Shown in pieces: positions 8,847 through 18,174 of a stretch of 64,000 bases of DNA. Under the pieces are notes generated by a model, which was not told the DNA's origin, made no database searches, and saw nothing but the letters and a program-made list of their open reading frames with translations. Source of the stretch: CBFFRJ01 sp051486985 (lineage in GTDB: Bacteria; Pseudomonadota; Gammaproteobacteria; Enterobacterales; Enterobacteriaceae). The position numbers and the translations under genes were made by a program. The stretch covers positions 50,144 through 114,143 of the forward strand of contig NZ_JAHVDV010000014.1 of the NCBI RefSeq assembly GCF_051486985.1, in the 5' to 3' direction. How positions within the stretch are numbered: position 1 is the first letter of the stretch; each line of letters starts with the position of its first letter.

Positions 8847-9998
8847 TTAATCTTTATGATCTTCAATCACGGCCAGTAGCAACTTAATGGTGCCGAAAAG
8901 TAAGCAGCAGACCAGCAGCCAGCTTGCCAGCAGGTAGCCACTATTAGGGAAGGTGGACTCCTCCGGGCGCTGTGGCGAACTGATAACCGACAGCACTTTC
9001 AGCTTACGGGCGCTTTCGAGACGGGTTTTTTCAATGGCTTTAATCGCCATGGTGTACATCTCGGTATCAAAGGTGACGCGGGCTTTAATCTCTTCAAAAT
9101 CCGCCGCCATGCTGTTGAGCTTATTGGTGCCTGGTGCGGTGATTTTGCTCTGCTCTGCATCAATCTGTGCTTGCAGCGCTTTAATAGCGTTTTGCGTGCT
9201 GATCACCTGCGGGGCATCTTCACGCAGATAGCTCAACAGGTTGCGCAGTTGCGCTTCCAGCTCAATTTTTTTGCCCTGCAACGTCATGATCAGGGAGCTT
9301 GCCGCCGTTGCAGAAGCCTCCGGATCGAGGATGTTGTTCTGGTTCTGGTAGGTCAGCAGTTCCTGTTTACTTTTATCAAGACGCGCGCGTACCTGTTGCA
9401 GCTCTTCCTGAGCAAAGTTCAGCTGATCGCGGGCAATACTATGCGAGAGCTCGTTAATAAAACGTTCGGACTCTTTCAGTACCGCCCGGTTAAAACGCTG
9501 AGCAAATTCAGGGTCAAAACCTTGTGTCTGAATGGCAAGCAAACCGGTTTTATCATCAAAGGTGACGGATATACGGTCGCGGTAATAGTTAAGATATTTT
9601 TCTGCAGTGGTGTCTTTCGACAGGTGATAGATAAAATCCAGCCCGCTCTTACTCCAGGCATCGTGGAAATTGAGCTGTTTATCAAGCACCTTCAGCATGT
9701 CCGCTGAATTAATGTACTCTTTTAAATAAAGTGAATCTTCAGCAGAGCTGGGGTTAGAGGCACCTAACAGCAGACCTACGTTCAGGCTGGCGCCTTCGAT
9801 ATCACTCGGGCGCTTAACGGCGACCTTCGACTCACTCATGTAACGGGGCTGACTAAAGACAACCAGATAGACGATCAGCAGCGCCATAGGGGCACCGATA
9901 ACAATCCATGCAAGGTGTTGCTGGACCCAGGCGAGATTAATTTTGGCTGTACGCGCACGTAACGAGGAAGCCAGCAGCTTTACTTTTTGTGTAGACAT
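8847..9998 (-). CDS. kpsE: Capsule export inner-membrane/periplasmic adaptor KpsE
   Basis: 383 residues from the ATG at 9998, next to E. coli KpsE at 382. The layout is the polysaccharide co-polymerase/export type: cytoplasmic N-terminus, membrane segment at ~34-55 (WIVIGAPMALLIVYLVVF) followed by SQPRYMSESKVAVKR, a long periplasmic coiled-coil domain, and a second membrane segment near the C-terminus (YLLASWLLVCCLLFGTIKLL) ending AVIEDHKD. KpsE links the KpsMT transporter to KpsD. The longer frame starting at 10097 overlaps kpsF and is not supported by homology. Confidence 0.95.
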   Translation of the reverse strand: MSTQKVKLLASSLRARTAKINLAWVQQHLAWIVIGAPMALLIVYLVVFSQPRYMSESKVAVKRPSDIEGASLNVGLLLGASNPSSAEDSLYLKEYINSADMLKVLDKQLNFHDAWSKSGLDFIYHLSKDTTAEKYLNYYRDRISVTFDDKTGLLAIQTQGFDPEFAQRFNRAVLKESERFINELSHSIARDQLNFAQEELQQVRARLDKSKQELLTYQNQNNILDPEASATAASSLIMTLQGKKIELEAQLRNLLSYLREDAPQVISTQNAIKALQAQIDAEQSKITAPGTNKLNSMAADFEEIKARVTFDTEMYTMAIKAIEKTRLESARKLKVLSVISSPQRPEESTFPNSGYLLASWLLVCCLLFGTIKLLLAVIEDHKD

Positions 9999-10071
9999 GT
10001 CACTTTCAACGTTTAGCCCCCAACAGGACGCTGAAGGGGGATACTGAATGGGTCTTATGATCAGGCGTGTA

Positions 10072-11040
10072 TTAGTCGAAAATTCGAACCAAACCAACTA
10101 CATCCTGGCTGTCATCAGTGATCAGCAGCGTAGAGATACGGTGTTTTGTCATTTTCTCTTCCGCCTCCGTGATCATCGCGTTTTGTTGCATGGTGATCGG
10201 ATTACGCGTCATCATGACTTCGGCGGTCGCGTTAACAAAATCTTCGCATTTTTCCATATACCGACGTAAGTCGCCGTCGGTAATGATACCGGCCAGCTTG
10301 CCATTTGCTTTCACTGCCACCATACCCTGACAACCGCTGGTTAATTCCTGGATGATCTGGCGGAAAGTGGCGTTAATTTCTACATTAGGCACATGCGCCT
10401 GCATGACATCTGCCACGCGGGTCAGTAAACGGCGACCCAGTGAACCGCCCGGATGATAACGGGCAAAGTCATCAGGTTTAAAGTGACGCTCGCGAATCAG
10501 TGCAATTGCCAGCGCATCGCCAATAGCCATCGTCAGTGTCGTGGACGTGGTGGGTGCCAGATTATTGGGACAGGTTTCGCTTGTCATATTAAGTTCAAGC
10601 GTTGCATCGGCATGTCTGGCGAGCGTGGAGTGCGCATTATTGGTGATAGCGATAATTTTGTTGCCAAAATTTTGTAACGACGGCACTAATTTGAGAACTT
10701 CGTCCGTTTCACCGCTGGCTGAGATAAGAATCAGCACATCGTACGGGGTGATCATGCCTAAATCGCCGTGGAACGCTTCTGCAGGATGAATAAAGAAGCT
10801 GGGGGTGCCGGTGGAGGCGAGGGTGGCTGACATCTTACGCCCGACATGCCCGGATTTACCCATTCCGGAGACAATGACGTGGCCTTTACAGCCCACCATC
10901 AAACGCAATGCGGTCTCATATTCTTCCGCATTGATCACCTCGGAAAGATGGCGCAATGCATCGGCTTGTTCTGATAACGTGTTGCGAACACTGGCGATAA
11001 GTGCCTGCTCACCTGTTTCCGTTTTCAAATTAAAATCCAT
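10072..11040 (-). CDS. kpsF: Arabinose-5-phosphate isomerase KpsF
   Basis: 322 residues. A sugar isomerase (SIS) domain fills residues ~30-180 (VIVSGMGKSGHVGRKMSATLASTGTPS, FHGDLGMI, SASGETDE, TSTTLTMAIGDALA), followed by YHPGGSLGRRLL and two CBS domains at ~200-322 ending VGLVRIFD. It converts ribulose-5-P to arabinose-5-P, the first step to Kdo, here for the capsule linker; the chromosome should also carry kdsD. It is the first gene of the leftward kps operon. A small hairpin (GTTGAA/TTCAAC, 11053-11067) lies just upstream of its AGGAAA ribosome site. Confidence 0.95.
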   Translation of the reverse strand: MDFNLKTETGEQALIASVRNTLSEQADALRHLSEVINAEEYETALRLMVGCKGHVIVSGMGKSGHVGRKMSATLASTGTPSFFIHPAEAFHGDLGMITPYDVLILISASGETDEVLKLVPSLQNFGNKIIAITNNAHSTLARHADATLELNMTSETCPNNLAPTTSTTLTMAIGDALAIALIRERHFKPDDFARYHPGGSLGRRLLTRVADVMQAHVPNVEINATFRQIIQELTSGCQGMVAVKANGKLAGIITDGDLRRYMEKCEDFVNATAEVMMTRNPITMQQNAMITEAEEKMTKHRISTLLITDDSQDVVGLVRIFD

Positions 11041-11560
11041 CTTTTTTTCCTGTTGAATTTTTCAACGTGACGGTAACCCAATCACTGCTAACAGGCGCGC
11101 CGTCACAACAACCGATTCAGTATCTACTTATCCGTTGTCAGTCGTTTTAGAGAAATGCAAAAAAATACCCTGCCACCGCGGGGTGACCGTTGTCTGGGTT
11201 CGTTGATGCTATGGAAATGGGGACTGTTTCTATTTGCCATGCTTTTTAGCACAAGCGGCATTTATACACAACCTCAACAGGGTATGGGTTACCAGAATTA
11301 ATAGCTTGTGCAATCGTCAGCGGGGTGATAATGCCTGACGGGGCGCAGGTAAAAGATTTTTTGCACATTTGAGAAAGGCCATACGCTATATCTTTACTTC
11401 AATTACAGCCACTTAATTTAATATATCTTCGTCGGCCATTATGTTTATTACCTCAGCGCACAACGCACTATATATATAGAAAATTAATATAGATGAATGG
11501 AGTTTCAATAGTTTAGCGTAGTAACTACTGGCGACAGGGTTACAACCCAAAAAGCAGGCA
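11041..11560 (-). promoter_or_regulatory. Long non-coding upstream region of the kps operon (PR1-like)
   Basis: No convincing gene occurs in ~520 bp between kpsF and the rpoD terminator. The distal part (11380-11520) is clearly AT-rich, suiting H-NS and IHF control. In E. coli group 2 loci the equivalent PR1 promoter lies far upstream of kpsF and makes a long leader; the layout here suggests the same. I could not assign a confident -35/-10 pair. Confidence 0.45.
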
Positions 11561-11588
11561 AAAAAAAACGCCACCGCAGAGGGTGGCG
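11561..11588 (-). terminator. Rho-independent terminator of rpoD
   Basis: Leftward, CGCCACC-(CTCTGC)-GGTGGCG is followed by a run of eight T, 22 bases after the rpoD stop codon. It isolates rpoD from the capsule genes. Confidence 0.92.
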
Positions 11589-11610
11589 CTTAGCGTGGTG
11601 CTACAGACGG

Positions 11611-13449
11611 TTAATCGTCCAGGAAGCTACGCAGCACTTCAGAACGGCTCGGGTGGCGCAGTTTACGCAATGCCTTCGCTTCGATCTGACGGATACGTTC
11701 GCGGGTCACGTCGAACTGTTTACCCACTTCTTCCAGAGTATGGTCGGTGTTCATATCGATACCGAAGCGCATACGCAGCACTTTCGCTTCACGGGCCGTC
11801 AGGCCAGCCAGCACGTCGTGCGTTGCAGCACGCAGGCTCTCGGTGGTGGCAGAGTCCAGCGGCAGCTCGAGGGTGGTATCCTCGATGAAATCACCCAGAT
11901 GCGAATCTTCATCGTCACCGATTGGTGTTTCCATGGAGATTGGCTCTTTGGCAATTTTCAGCACTTTGCGGATTTTGTCTTCCGGCATCAACATGCGTTC
12001 AGCCAGCTCTTCCGGCGTCGGCTCGCGACCCATCTCCTGTAGCATCTGGCGGGAGATACGGTTGAGTTTGTTAATGGTCTCAATCATATGCACCGGAATA
12101 CGGATGGTACGCGCCTGGTCTGCGATAGAGCGGGTGATCGCCTGACGGATCCACCAGGTTGCATAGGTCGAGAACTTGTAACCACGGCGGTATTCAAACT
12201 TATCAACCGCTTTCATCAGACCGATGTTGCCTTCCTGAATCAGATCCAGGAACTGCAGACCACGGTTGGTGTATTTTTTGGCGATAGAGATAACCAGACG
12301 CAGGTTCGCTTCTACCATCTCTTTCTTCGCACGGCGGGCTTTCGCTTCACCAATGGACATGCGACGGTTGATGTCTTTTACCTGCTCAATGGTCAGGCCG
12401 GTCTCTTCTTCGATCTGCTGCAGTTTCTGCAGACTGCGCTGAACATCTTCCGCGACATCGTGCAGTTTTTCAGACCAGGGTTTGTTCATAGCCAGCGCGG
12501 CGTTAAACCAGGTCTCATTGGTTTCATTACCCGTGAAGAGCGTAATGAAGTTTTTCTTCGGCATCTTGCACTGCTCAACACACATTTTCATGATGATACG
12601 TTCTTGCGTACGAACGCGATCCATCATGACGCGCATGCTGTTTACCAGGTAATCAAACTGCTTTGGTACCAGGCGGAACTGTTTGAAGACTTCAGACAAT
12701 TGCAGAATTTCGGCAGCGGCATCAGCATGGCTACGACCTTTTGCCTTGATGGTGTCACGCGTTTTTTCATACTGCGCGCGCAGCTCGGCAAATTTTTCAC
12801 GTGCCAGCTCAGGGTCGATGCTGTTGTCATCTTCCTCTTCTTCGTCTTCTTCATCCTCGTCTTCGTCGTCATCACGCTCTTCCTGAGACAACTCAGAGCC
12901 CACGTGCGTCGCCGTTGGGGCTAAATCTTCTTCAGCGTTAGGATCGACAAAGCCGGTGATGAGGTCAGACAGGCGAGCTTCTTCAGCTTCAACACGGTCG
13001 TACTGCTCCAGCAGATAAGTAATCGCTTCCGGGTACTCGGCAACAGAACACTGGACCTGGTTGATCCCATCTTCGATGCGTTTGGCGATGTCAATTTCGC
13101 CTTCACGGGTCAACAGCTCAACTGTCCCCATTTCGCGCATGTACATACGCACCGGGTCAGTCGTGCGGCCGATTTCAGATTCAACGCTCGACAGAACCTG
13201 TGCAGCAGCTTCTTCAGCATCTTCATCAGTGTTGTTGGAGGTTTCGGCAAGCAGCAGATCATCGGCATCCGGTGCTTCTTCCATCACCTGAATGCCCATG
13301 TCGTTGATCATTTGGATGATGTCTTCGATCTGGTCGGAGTCGACGATATCTTCCGGCAGATGGTCATTGACCTCGGCATAGGTCAGATAGCCTTGCTCCT
13401 TACCACGTTGGACAAGAAGTTTCAGCTGTGACTGCGGGTTTTGCTCCAT
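11611..13449 (-). CDS. rpoD: RNA polymerase primary sigma factor sigma-70
   Basis: 612 residues, one shorter than E. coli RpoD. Region 1.1 (MEQNPQSQLKLLVQRGKEQGYLTY), region 1.2 (DPVRMYMREMG), the acidic non-conserved insert (~170-215, a run of D/E), region 2 (FLDLIQEGNIGLMKAVDKFEYRRGYKFSTYATWWIRQAITR, which reads the -10), region 3 and region 4 (EEVGKQFDVTRERIRQIEAKALRKLRHPSRS, which reads the -35) are all intact. Last gene of the rpsU-dnaG-rpoD unit. In E. coli mug follows rpoD; here the capsule locus does. Confidence 0.99.
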   Translation of the reverse strand: MEQNPQSQLKLLVQRGKEQGYLTYAEVNDHLPEDIVDSDQIEDIIQMINDMGIQVMEEAPDADDLLLAETSNNTDEDAEEAAAQVLSSVESEIGRTTDPVRMYMREMGTVELLTREGEIDIAKRIEDGINQVQCSVAEYPEAITYLLEQYDRVEAEEARLSDLITGFVDPNAEEDLAPTATHVGSELSQEERDDDEDEDEEDEEEEDDNSIDPELAREKFAELRAQYEKTRDTIKAKGRSHADAAAEILQLSEVFKQFRLVPKQFDYLVNSMRVMMDRVRTQERIIMKMCVEQCKMPKKNFITLFTGNETNETWFNAALAMNKPWSEKLHDVAEDVQRSLQKLQQIEEETGLTIEQVKDINRRMSIGEAKARRAKKEMVEANLRLVISIAKKYTNRGLQFLDLIQEGNIGLMKAVDKFEYRRGYKFSTYATWWIRQAITRSIADQARTIRIPVHMIETINKLNRISRQMLQEMGREPTPEELAERMLMPEDKIRKVLKIAKEPISMETPIGDDEDSHLGDFIEDTTLELPLDSATTESLRAATHDVLAGLTAREAKVLRMRFGIDMNTDHTLEEVGKQFDVTRERIRQIEAKALRKLRHPSRSEVLRSFLDD

Positions 13450-13607
13450 AAGACGGTATCCACACTTAATTCAAGAGGGTTGGTGTCGGTTAGCGAAATG
13501 AAACCGCCAACTTGGTGTAACGAGGGCTTACTTATATTTTTGCCGCTGCCTCTCAGTGCGGCTGTCGGGCGCTTCCCGAACGATTATCGGCACTTAAGCC
13601 GTTGAAT

Positions 13608-15353
13608 TTACTTTTTTGCCAGTTCCTGGTTTAGTTGCCAGAGTTCCCGGCGTTCTTCGCTGCTTAAGCCGTGTGTGCGGTCGCGAGCTATCAACTCTTC
13701 CTGCCGCCGTTCAAGCATCGAATCGAACATATGATTGAGCGCATCGGTGAACGTTTTTTCTGCAATGTCCTTATCTGCTATATCGTCCCACGTGGCCAGT
13801 TTTTCAAGGGTCGCGGCTTCTTTTGTGCCGCGATACTGTTCGAGCAGTTGTCCGGTGGTTAGACCAGGCTGTGACAGACAAGTGTTGACCAGTTCTGCAA
13901 ATAAGCCAAGTCCGGCCATTTTTGAATCATCAAGACCCGTCAACGGTGGCACCAGAGGCGCCAGTTCAGGGCTTTGTACCAGCAACCCTATAAGTATACG
14001 CATGGTTGTGCGTTTTAGCTGAGGACCCGGGCGCGGCGCGGCATTTTCTGCCTGTTTTGGCATTAAACGATCAAGCTGAGCATCGTCGAAAATGCCAATC
14101 TTGTTGCCTAACAGCTGACGCAACTGAATGCGCAGTGTCTCGCCGGGTACCTGGCTAATCAAAGGCAGCGCCAGTGCAGCAAGCTGCGTTGTGCCGTCCG
14201 GTGTTGTCAGATCGGCTTGCGGCAACAAACTGTTAAACAGAAACGTTGAAAGGGGCAGAGCCTGCTCCATTCGTGCTTCAAAAGCCGCTTTGCCCTCTTT
14301 ACGCACCAGCGTATCCGGATCTTCACCGTCAGGCAGAAACATAAAGCGCAACTGCCTGCCATCGTTCATGTATGGCAGCGCCGTCTCCAGCGCACGCCAG
14401 GCGGCGTCACGACCTGCCCGATCGCCGTCGTAACAGCAAATGACGTTTTTGGTCGCCCGAAACAACAGCTGTATGTGATCCGCCGTTGTAGACGTGCCCA
14501 GCGACGCCACCGCATAGTTAATGTCATATTGCGCCAGCGCGACGACGTCCATATACCCTTCGACGACAAGAAGCCGTTGAGGTTCATCACTCGCCTGCTG
14601 GGCTTCATAAAGGCCATACAGTTGACGACCTTTATGGAAAATGTCCGTTTCTGGTGAGTTAAGGTACTTAGGCGTGTCGTTACCCAGAACGCGCCCACCA
14701 AAACCTATCACCCGACCGCGTTTATCACGGATGGGGAACATCACCCTTTCGCGAAAGCGATCGTAACTACGCCCCTGATCGTTAGTGACCAGCATGCCCG
14801 CATCAATCAGAGATTGACGATTTTCCTGGTTTGCACCAAAACGCTTTAAGACGTTGTCCCAGCCGGGAGGGGCGTAACCAATCGCAAAACGGGCGATGAC
14901 ATCGCTGCTCAAACCGCGTCTTTCCAGATACTGGCGCGCCGGTTCCGCTGCAGAATGCGTCAGGGATTGCTGATAAAACGCATTCAGACCATCCATCAAC
15001 TGATAGAGACTTTGCCGCTGGTGGCGCTCTATCTGACTGGGCCCGCTGCCTGCTTCATAAGGCACTTCCAGGTTATGCATGGCCGCCAGCTCTTCGACGG
15101 TTTCCACGAACTCGAGCTTGTCGTAGTTCATCAGAAAATCGATAGCGTTGCCGTGCACCCCACAGCCGAAGCAGTGATAAAACTGTTTTTCACCGTTCAC
15201 GGTGAAGGAAGGACTTTTTTCGTTATGGAAAGGGCAGCAAGCGTGCCAGTTCTTGCCCTGCTTTTTCAGCTTCACCCGCGCATCGATCAGATCGATGATG
15301 TCCGTGCGTGCCAGCAGGTCATTGATAAAAACACGTGGGATTCGTCCAGCCAT
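13608..15353 (-). CDS. dnaG: DNA primase
   Basis: 581 residues from MAGRIPRVF, the E. coli length. The N-terminal CHC2 zinc finger is complete (Cys40, His43, Cys61, Cys64). The TOPRIM catalytic core carries LLVVEGYMDV and CYDGDRAGRDA for metal binding. The C-terminal DnaB-binding domain ends LNQELAKK. It makes RNA primers at the replication fork. The frame opens three codons earlier (ATG at 15362), but the conserved start is 15353. The 158-bp gap to rpoD has no gene. Confidence 0.98.
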   Translation of the reverse strand: MAGRIPRVFINDLLARTDIIDLIDARVKLKKQGKNWHACCPFHNEKSPSFTVNGEKQFYHCFGCGVHGNAIDFLMNYDKLEFVETVEELAAMHNLEVPYEAGSGPSQIERHQRQSLYQLMDGLNAFYQQSLTHSAAEPARQYLERRGLSSDVIARFAIGYAPPGWDNVLKRFGANQENRQSLIDAGMLVTNDQGRSYDRFRERVMFPIRDKRGRVIGFGGRVLGNDTPKYLNSPETDIFHKGRQLYGLYEAQQASDEPQRLLVVEGYMDVVALAQYDINYAVASLGTSTTADHIQLLFRATKNVICCYDGDRAGRDAAWRALETALPYMNDGRQLRFMFLPDGEDPDTLVRKEGKAAFEARMEQALPLSTFLFNSLLPQADLTTPDGTTQLAALALPLISQVPGETLRIQLRQLLGNKIGIFDDAQLDRLMPKQAENAAPRPGPQLKRTTMRILIGLLVQSPELAPLVPPLTGLDDSKMAGLGLFAELVNTCLSQPGLTTGQLLEQYRGTKEAATLEKLATWDDIADKDIAEKTFTDALNHMFDSMLERRQEELIARDRTHGLSSEERRELWQLNQELAKK

Positions 15354-15383
15354 ATGCCCCATTCATTTTTAACAATTCATAAA

Positions 15384-15419
15384 CGAAAATAAGCCGCGCA
15401 TTCCTTTCGGAAGCACGGC
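15384..15419 (-). terminator. Partial terminator between rpsU and dnaG
   Basis: Leftward, GCCGTGC-TTCC-GAAA-GGAA-T-GCGCGGC forms a stem with one bulged T and is followed by TTATTTTCG. It matches the position of the known leaky T1 terminator of the E. coli macromolecular synthesis operon, which keeps DnaG low relative to S21. Confidence 0.8.
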
Positions 15420-15467
15420 CTTTCAACTACAACTCTGTCTGTTCTGAGAGCTTAAGCCCTCAGGAGA

Positions 15468-15695
<228 letters not shown>

Positions 15696-15919
15696 TTAAT
15701 AAATTCGGTTTGCCGCTGGCATCAACGCCAGCTTATTTCAAAATGGTGCGGAATTTTACTTCAACAGCTGCTGCTTTGTAAAGCACCACTACCGTTTTTG
15801 AAAGGGACTTTTGTAAGGGAGGGGAGTATACACGAACTCCTTTCAAGGGGAGAGTAAAGTTTTACAACAAGGCCCATTGGACCTACACTGCGCGGCATAA
15901 AAGCGAGGTAAAAATAGCC

Positions 15920-16933
15920 ATGCGTGTACTGGGTATAGAAACATCCTGCGATGAAACTGGCATCGCGATTTACGACGACGAAAAAGGCTTAATCGCCAAC
16001 CAACTGTATAGTCAGGTAAAACTTCATGCCGACTACGGCGGCGTGGTGCCGGAACTGGCTTCCCGCGATCACGTTCGCAAAACGGTACCGCTGATCCAGG
16101 CGGCAATCAAAGAAGCAGGCCTGACAGCACAAGATATTGATGCCGTGGCGTATACCGCCGGTCCGGGGCTTGTGGGCGCGCTGCTGGTCGGGGCGACCGT
16201 GGGGCGTTCACTGGCGTTCGCCTGGAACGTGCCGGCCATTCCGGTGCACCACATGGAAGGCCATCTGCTGGCGCCCATGCTGGAGGATAATCCGCCTGAC
16301 TTCCCCTTTGTCGCGCTGCTGGTCTCTGGTGGTCATACTCAGCTAATCAGCGTGACGGGCATCGGTCACTATGAACTGCTGGGTGAGTCCATTGATGATG
16401 CCGCGGGTGAAGCTTTCGATAAGACAGCGAAACTCCTGGGGCTGGATTACCCCGGCGGCCCGATGCTCTCTAAACTGGCTGCTCAGGGCGAAGAAGGTCA
16501 CTTTGTTTTCCCGCGCCCGATGACCGACCGTCCGGGGCTGGATTTCAGCTTCTCCGGCCTGAAAACCTTCGCGGCGAACACGATTCGTAATAATGGCAAC
16601 GACGACCAGACCCGTGCCAATATCGCCCGTGCGTTTGAGGATGCGGTAGTCGATACGCTGATGATTAAGTGCAAGCGTGCCCTGGATCAGACCGGTTTTT
16701 CCCGGCTGGTGATGGCCGGTGGCGTGAGTGCTAACCGTACACTGCGCACGAAGCTCGCCGAGATGATGAAAAAGCGTCGCGGCGAGGTGTTTTATGCCCG
16801 CCCTGAGTTTTGTACCGATAATGGCGCGATGATTGCCTATGCGGGCATGGTACGTCTGAAAGTGGGGGAACCTGCTGGATTAGGTGTGACGGTGCGCCCG
16901 CGCTGGCCGCTGTCTGAACTGCCTGCTGCATAA
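15920..16933 (+). CDS. tsaD: tRNA N6-threonylcarbamoyladenosine synthase catalytic subunit TsaD
   Basis: 337 residues, same as E. coli. ASKHA-fold Kae1/Qri7 family: GIETSCDETG at the N-terminus, metal-binding His111 and His115 in HHMEGH, SGGHTQL, DDAAGEAFDK, and MAGGVSANRTLR. With TsaB, TsaC and TsaE it transfers threonylcarbamoyl to A37 of ANN-decoding tRNAs. Essential cytoplasmic enzyme. Divergent from rpsU, convergent with plsY. Confidence 0.98.
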   Translation: MRVLGIETSCDETGIAIYDDEKGLIANQLYSQVKLHADYGGVVPELASRDHVRKTVPLIQAAIKEAGLTAQDIDAVAYTAGPGLVGALLVGATVGRSLAFAWNVPAIPVHHMEGHLLAPMLEDNPPDFPFVALLVSGGHTQLISVTGIGHYELLGESIDDAAGEAFDKTAKLLGLDYPGGPMLSKLAAQGEEGHFVFPRPMTDRPGLDFSFSGLKTFAANTIRNNGNDDQTRANIARAFEDAVVDTLMIKCKRALDQTGFSRLVMAGGVSANRTLRTKLAEMMKKRRGEVFYARPEFCTDNGAMIAYAGMVRLKVGEPAGLGVTVRPRWPLSELPAA

Positions 16934-16939
16934 CAGATT

Positions 16940-16970
16940 GCCCGGTGGCATGTGGCTTACCGGGCTTTTA
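16940..16970 (+). terminator. Terminator after tsaD
   Basis: GCCCGGT ... ACCGGGC hairpin followed by TTTT, in the 46-bp convergent gap between tsaD and plsY; the hairpin may also serve the opposite strand. Confidence 0.75.
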
Positions 16971-16979
16971 TGCTTCGTC

Positions 16980-17597
16980 TTACGGCTTATCCGCCTCTTT
17001 TTTCTTCTTCAGCTTGTGCCAGATTTTTGTCTCCTGATGCCGCCACAGACGCTGAATATTGTCGTGATGGCGAATCAGAATCAGGCAGGAGAGCATGGCG
17101 ACCGGAAAGGTAAACTGTGGTTTAAACCACCAGACGTAGAAGGGCGCAATTAACGCGCTGACAATCGCACCCAGCGATGAATAACCACTAAGCAGCACGC
17201 TTAACAGCCAGGTGCCGGCCATCACGCCCGTTAAATCCCAGCCGATAGGGGCAATGGCACCAAAGGCGGTTGCGACCCCTTTTCCCCCCTGAAAACGAAA
17301 GAAAACGGGCCAGATGTGGCCTAAACAGGCGGCAATGGCAATAAGCCCAAGCCAGAATGGCGTGACGCCCAGAGCATAGGCGCCCCAGACGGGTAACATG
17401 CCTTTTAGCACATCGAAAATCAGTACCGTTACGGCTGCTCCCTTGCCGCCAATTCTTAAAACGTTGGTCGCTCCGGGGTTACCGGAACCACTCTCGCGAG
17501 GGTCAGGCAGACCGGCGATGCGGCAGACCAGAATGGCGCTGGATATTGAGCCACAAAGGTACGCGAGGAGGATCATCCCAGGCGCGATTGCACTCAT
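16980..17597 (-). CDS. plsY: Glycerol-3-phosphate acyltransferase PlsY
   Basis: 205 residues from the ATG at 17597, equal to E. coli. Polytopic inner-membrane protein with the PlsY motifs SGNPGATNVLR and GGKGVATAFGA, and a lysine-rich C-terminal tail. It transfers acyl from acyl-phosphate to glycerol-3-phosphate, starting phospholipid synthesis. The frame runs 30 codons further upstream, but these lack homology and approach folB. Divergent from folB with a 107-bp shared promoter region. Confidence 0.96.
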   Translation of the reverse strand: MSAIAPGMILLAYLCGSISSAILVCRIAGLPDPRESGSGNPGATNVLRIGGKGAAVTVLIFDVLKGMLPVWGAYALGVTPFWLGLIAIAACLGHIWPVFFRFQGGKGVATAFGAIAPIGWDLTGVMAGTWLLSVLLSGYSSLGAIVSALIAPFYVWWFKPQFTFPVAMLSCLILIRHHDNIQRLWRHQETKIWHKLKKKKEADKP

Positions 17598-17704
17598 AAC
17601 GCTGTTCCATTGTGAAAATGTCGTTTTATTTTCTGCATCAGTGGATAATACGCACAATTTATGGAAAGTGGTATCCAGGTTAGCCAAAAAGCAGGTGGGG
17701 CGTG

Positions 17705-18073
17705 ATGGACATTGTATTTATAGAGCAACTTTCGGTAATCACCACTATTGGTGTGTATGACTGGGAACAAACCATCGAACAAAAGTTGGTTTTCGATATC
17801 GAAATGGCATGGGACAACCGCCAGGCAGCAAAAAGCGATGATGTCAGCGATTGTTTGAGTTATGCCGATATTGCCGAAACGGTAATTGGCCATGTGGAAG
17901 GTGCTCGGTTCGCATTAGTAGAAAGGGTGGCGGAAGAGGTCGCGGACTTACTGCTGAGCCGCTTTAACTCACCCTGGGTGCGGATCAAATTGAGCAAGCC
18001 AGGCGCGGTTGCGCGTGCGGCAAATGTCGGCGTTATCATTGAGCGTGGCAATAATCCGAAAAAAATTATTTAA
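17705..18073 (+). CDS. folB: Dihydroneopterin aldolase/epimerase
   Basis: 122 residues, as in E. coli. FolB signatures: IGVYDWE near the N-terminus, LSYADIAE, ALVERVAEEVADLLL (with the active-site Glu), and IKLSKPGAV with the catalytic Lys. Converts dihydroneopterin to hydroxymethyldihydropterin in folate synthesis. A GTG lies directly before the ATG; I use the ATG at 17705. Confidence 0.97.
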   Translation: MDIVFIEQLSVITTIGVYDWEQTIEQKLVFDIEMAWDNRQAAKSDDVSDCLSYADIAETVIGHVEGARFALVERVAEEVADLLLSRFNSPWVRIKLSKPGAVARAANVGVIIERGNNPKKII

Positions 18074-18130
18074 ATTCATAATCGTTAAACCAAACGCTAG
18101 TCTTCTGGTCATACGTGATGACCGTTTTGC

Positions 18131-18158
18131 GGCTTCCCTGGAGGGTAGCCGTTTTTTA
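18131..18158 (+). terminator. Terminator after folB
   Basis: GGCTTCCC-TGGA-GGGTAGCC hairpin with one mismatch, then GTTTTTTA. It lies in the 101-bp gap before uppP. Confidence 0.7.
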
Positions 18159-18174
18159 TGTGTAGGGGTATTTG

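Noticed and set aside
5359..15392. Many plus-strand open frames of 60-280 codons inside kps, rpoD and dnaG
   Set aside because: They lie antisense to genes with clear homology, have no ribosome sites and reflect codon bias in high-GC genes.
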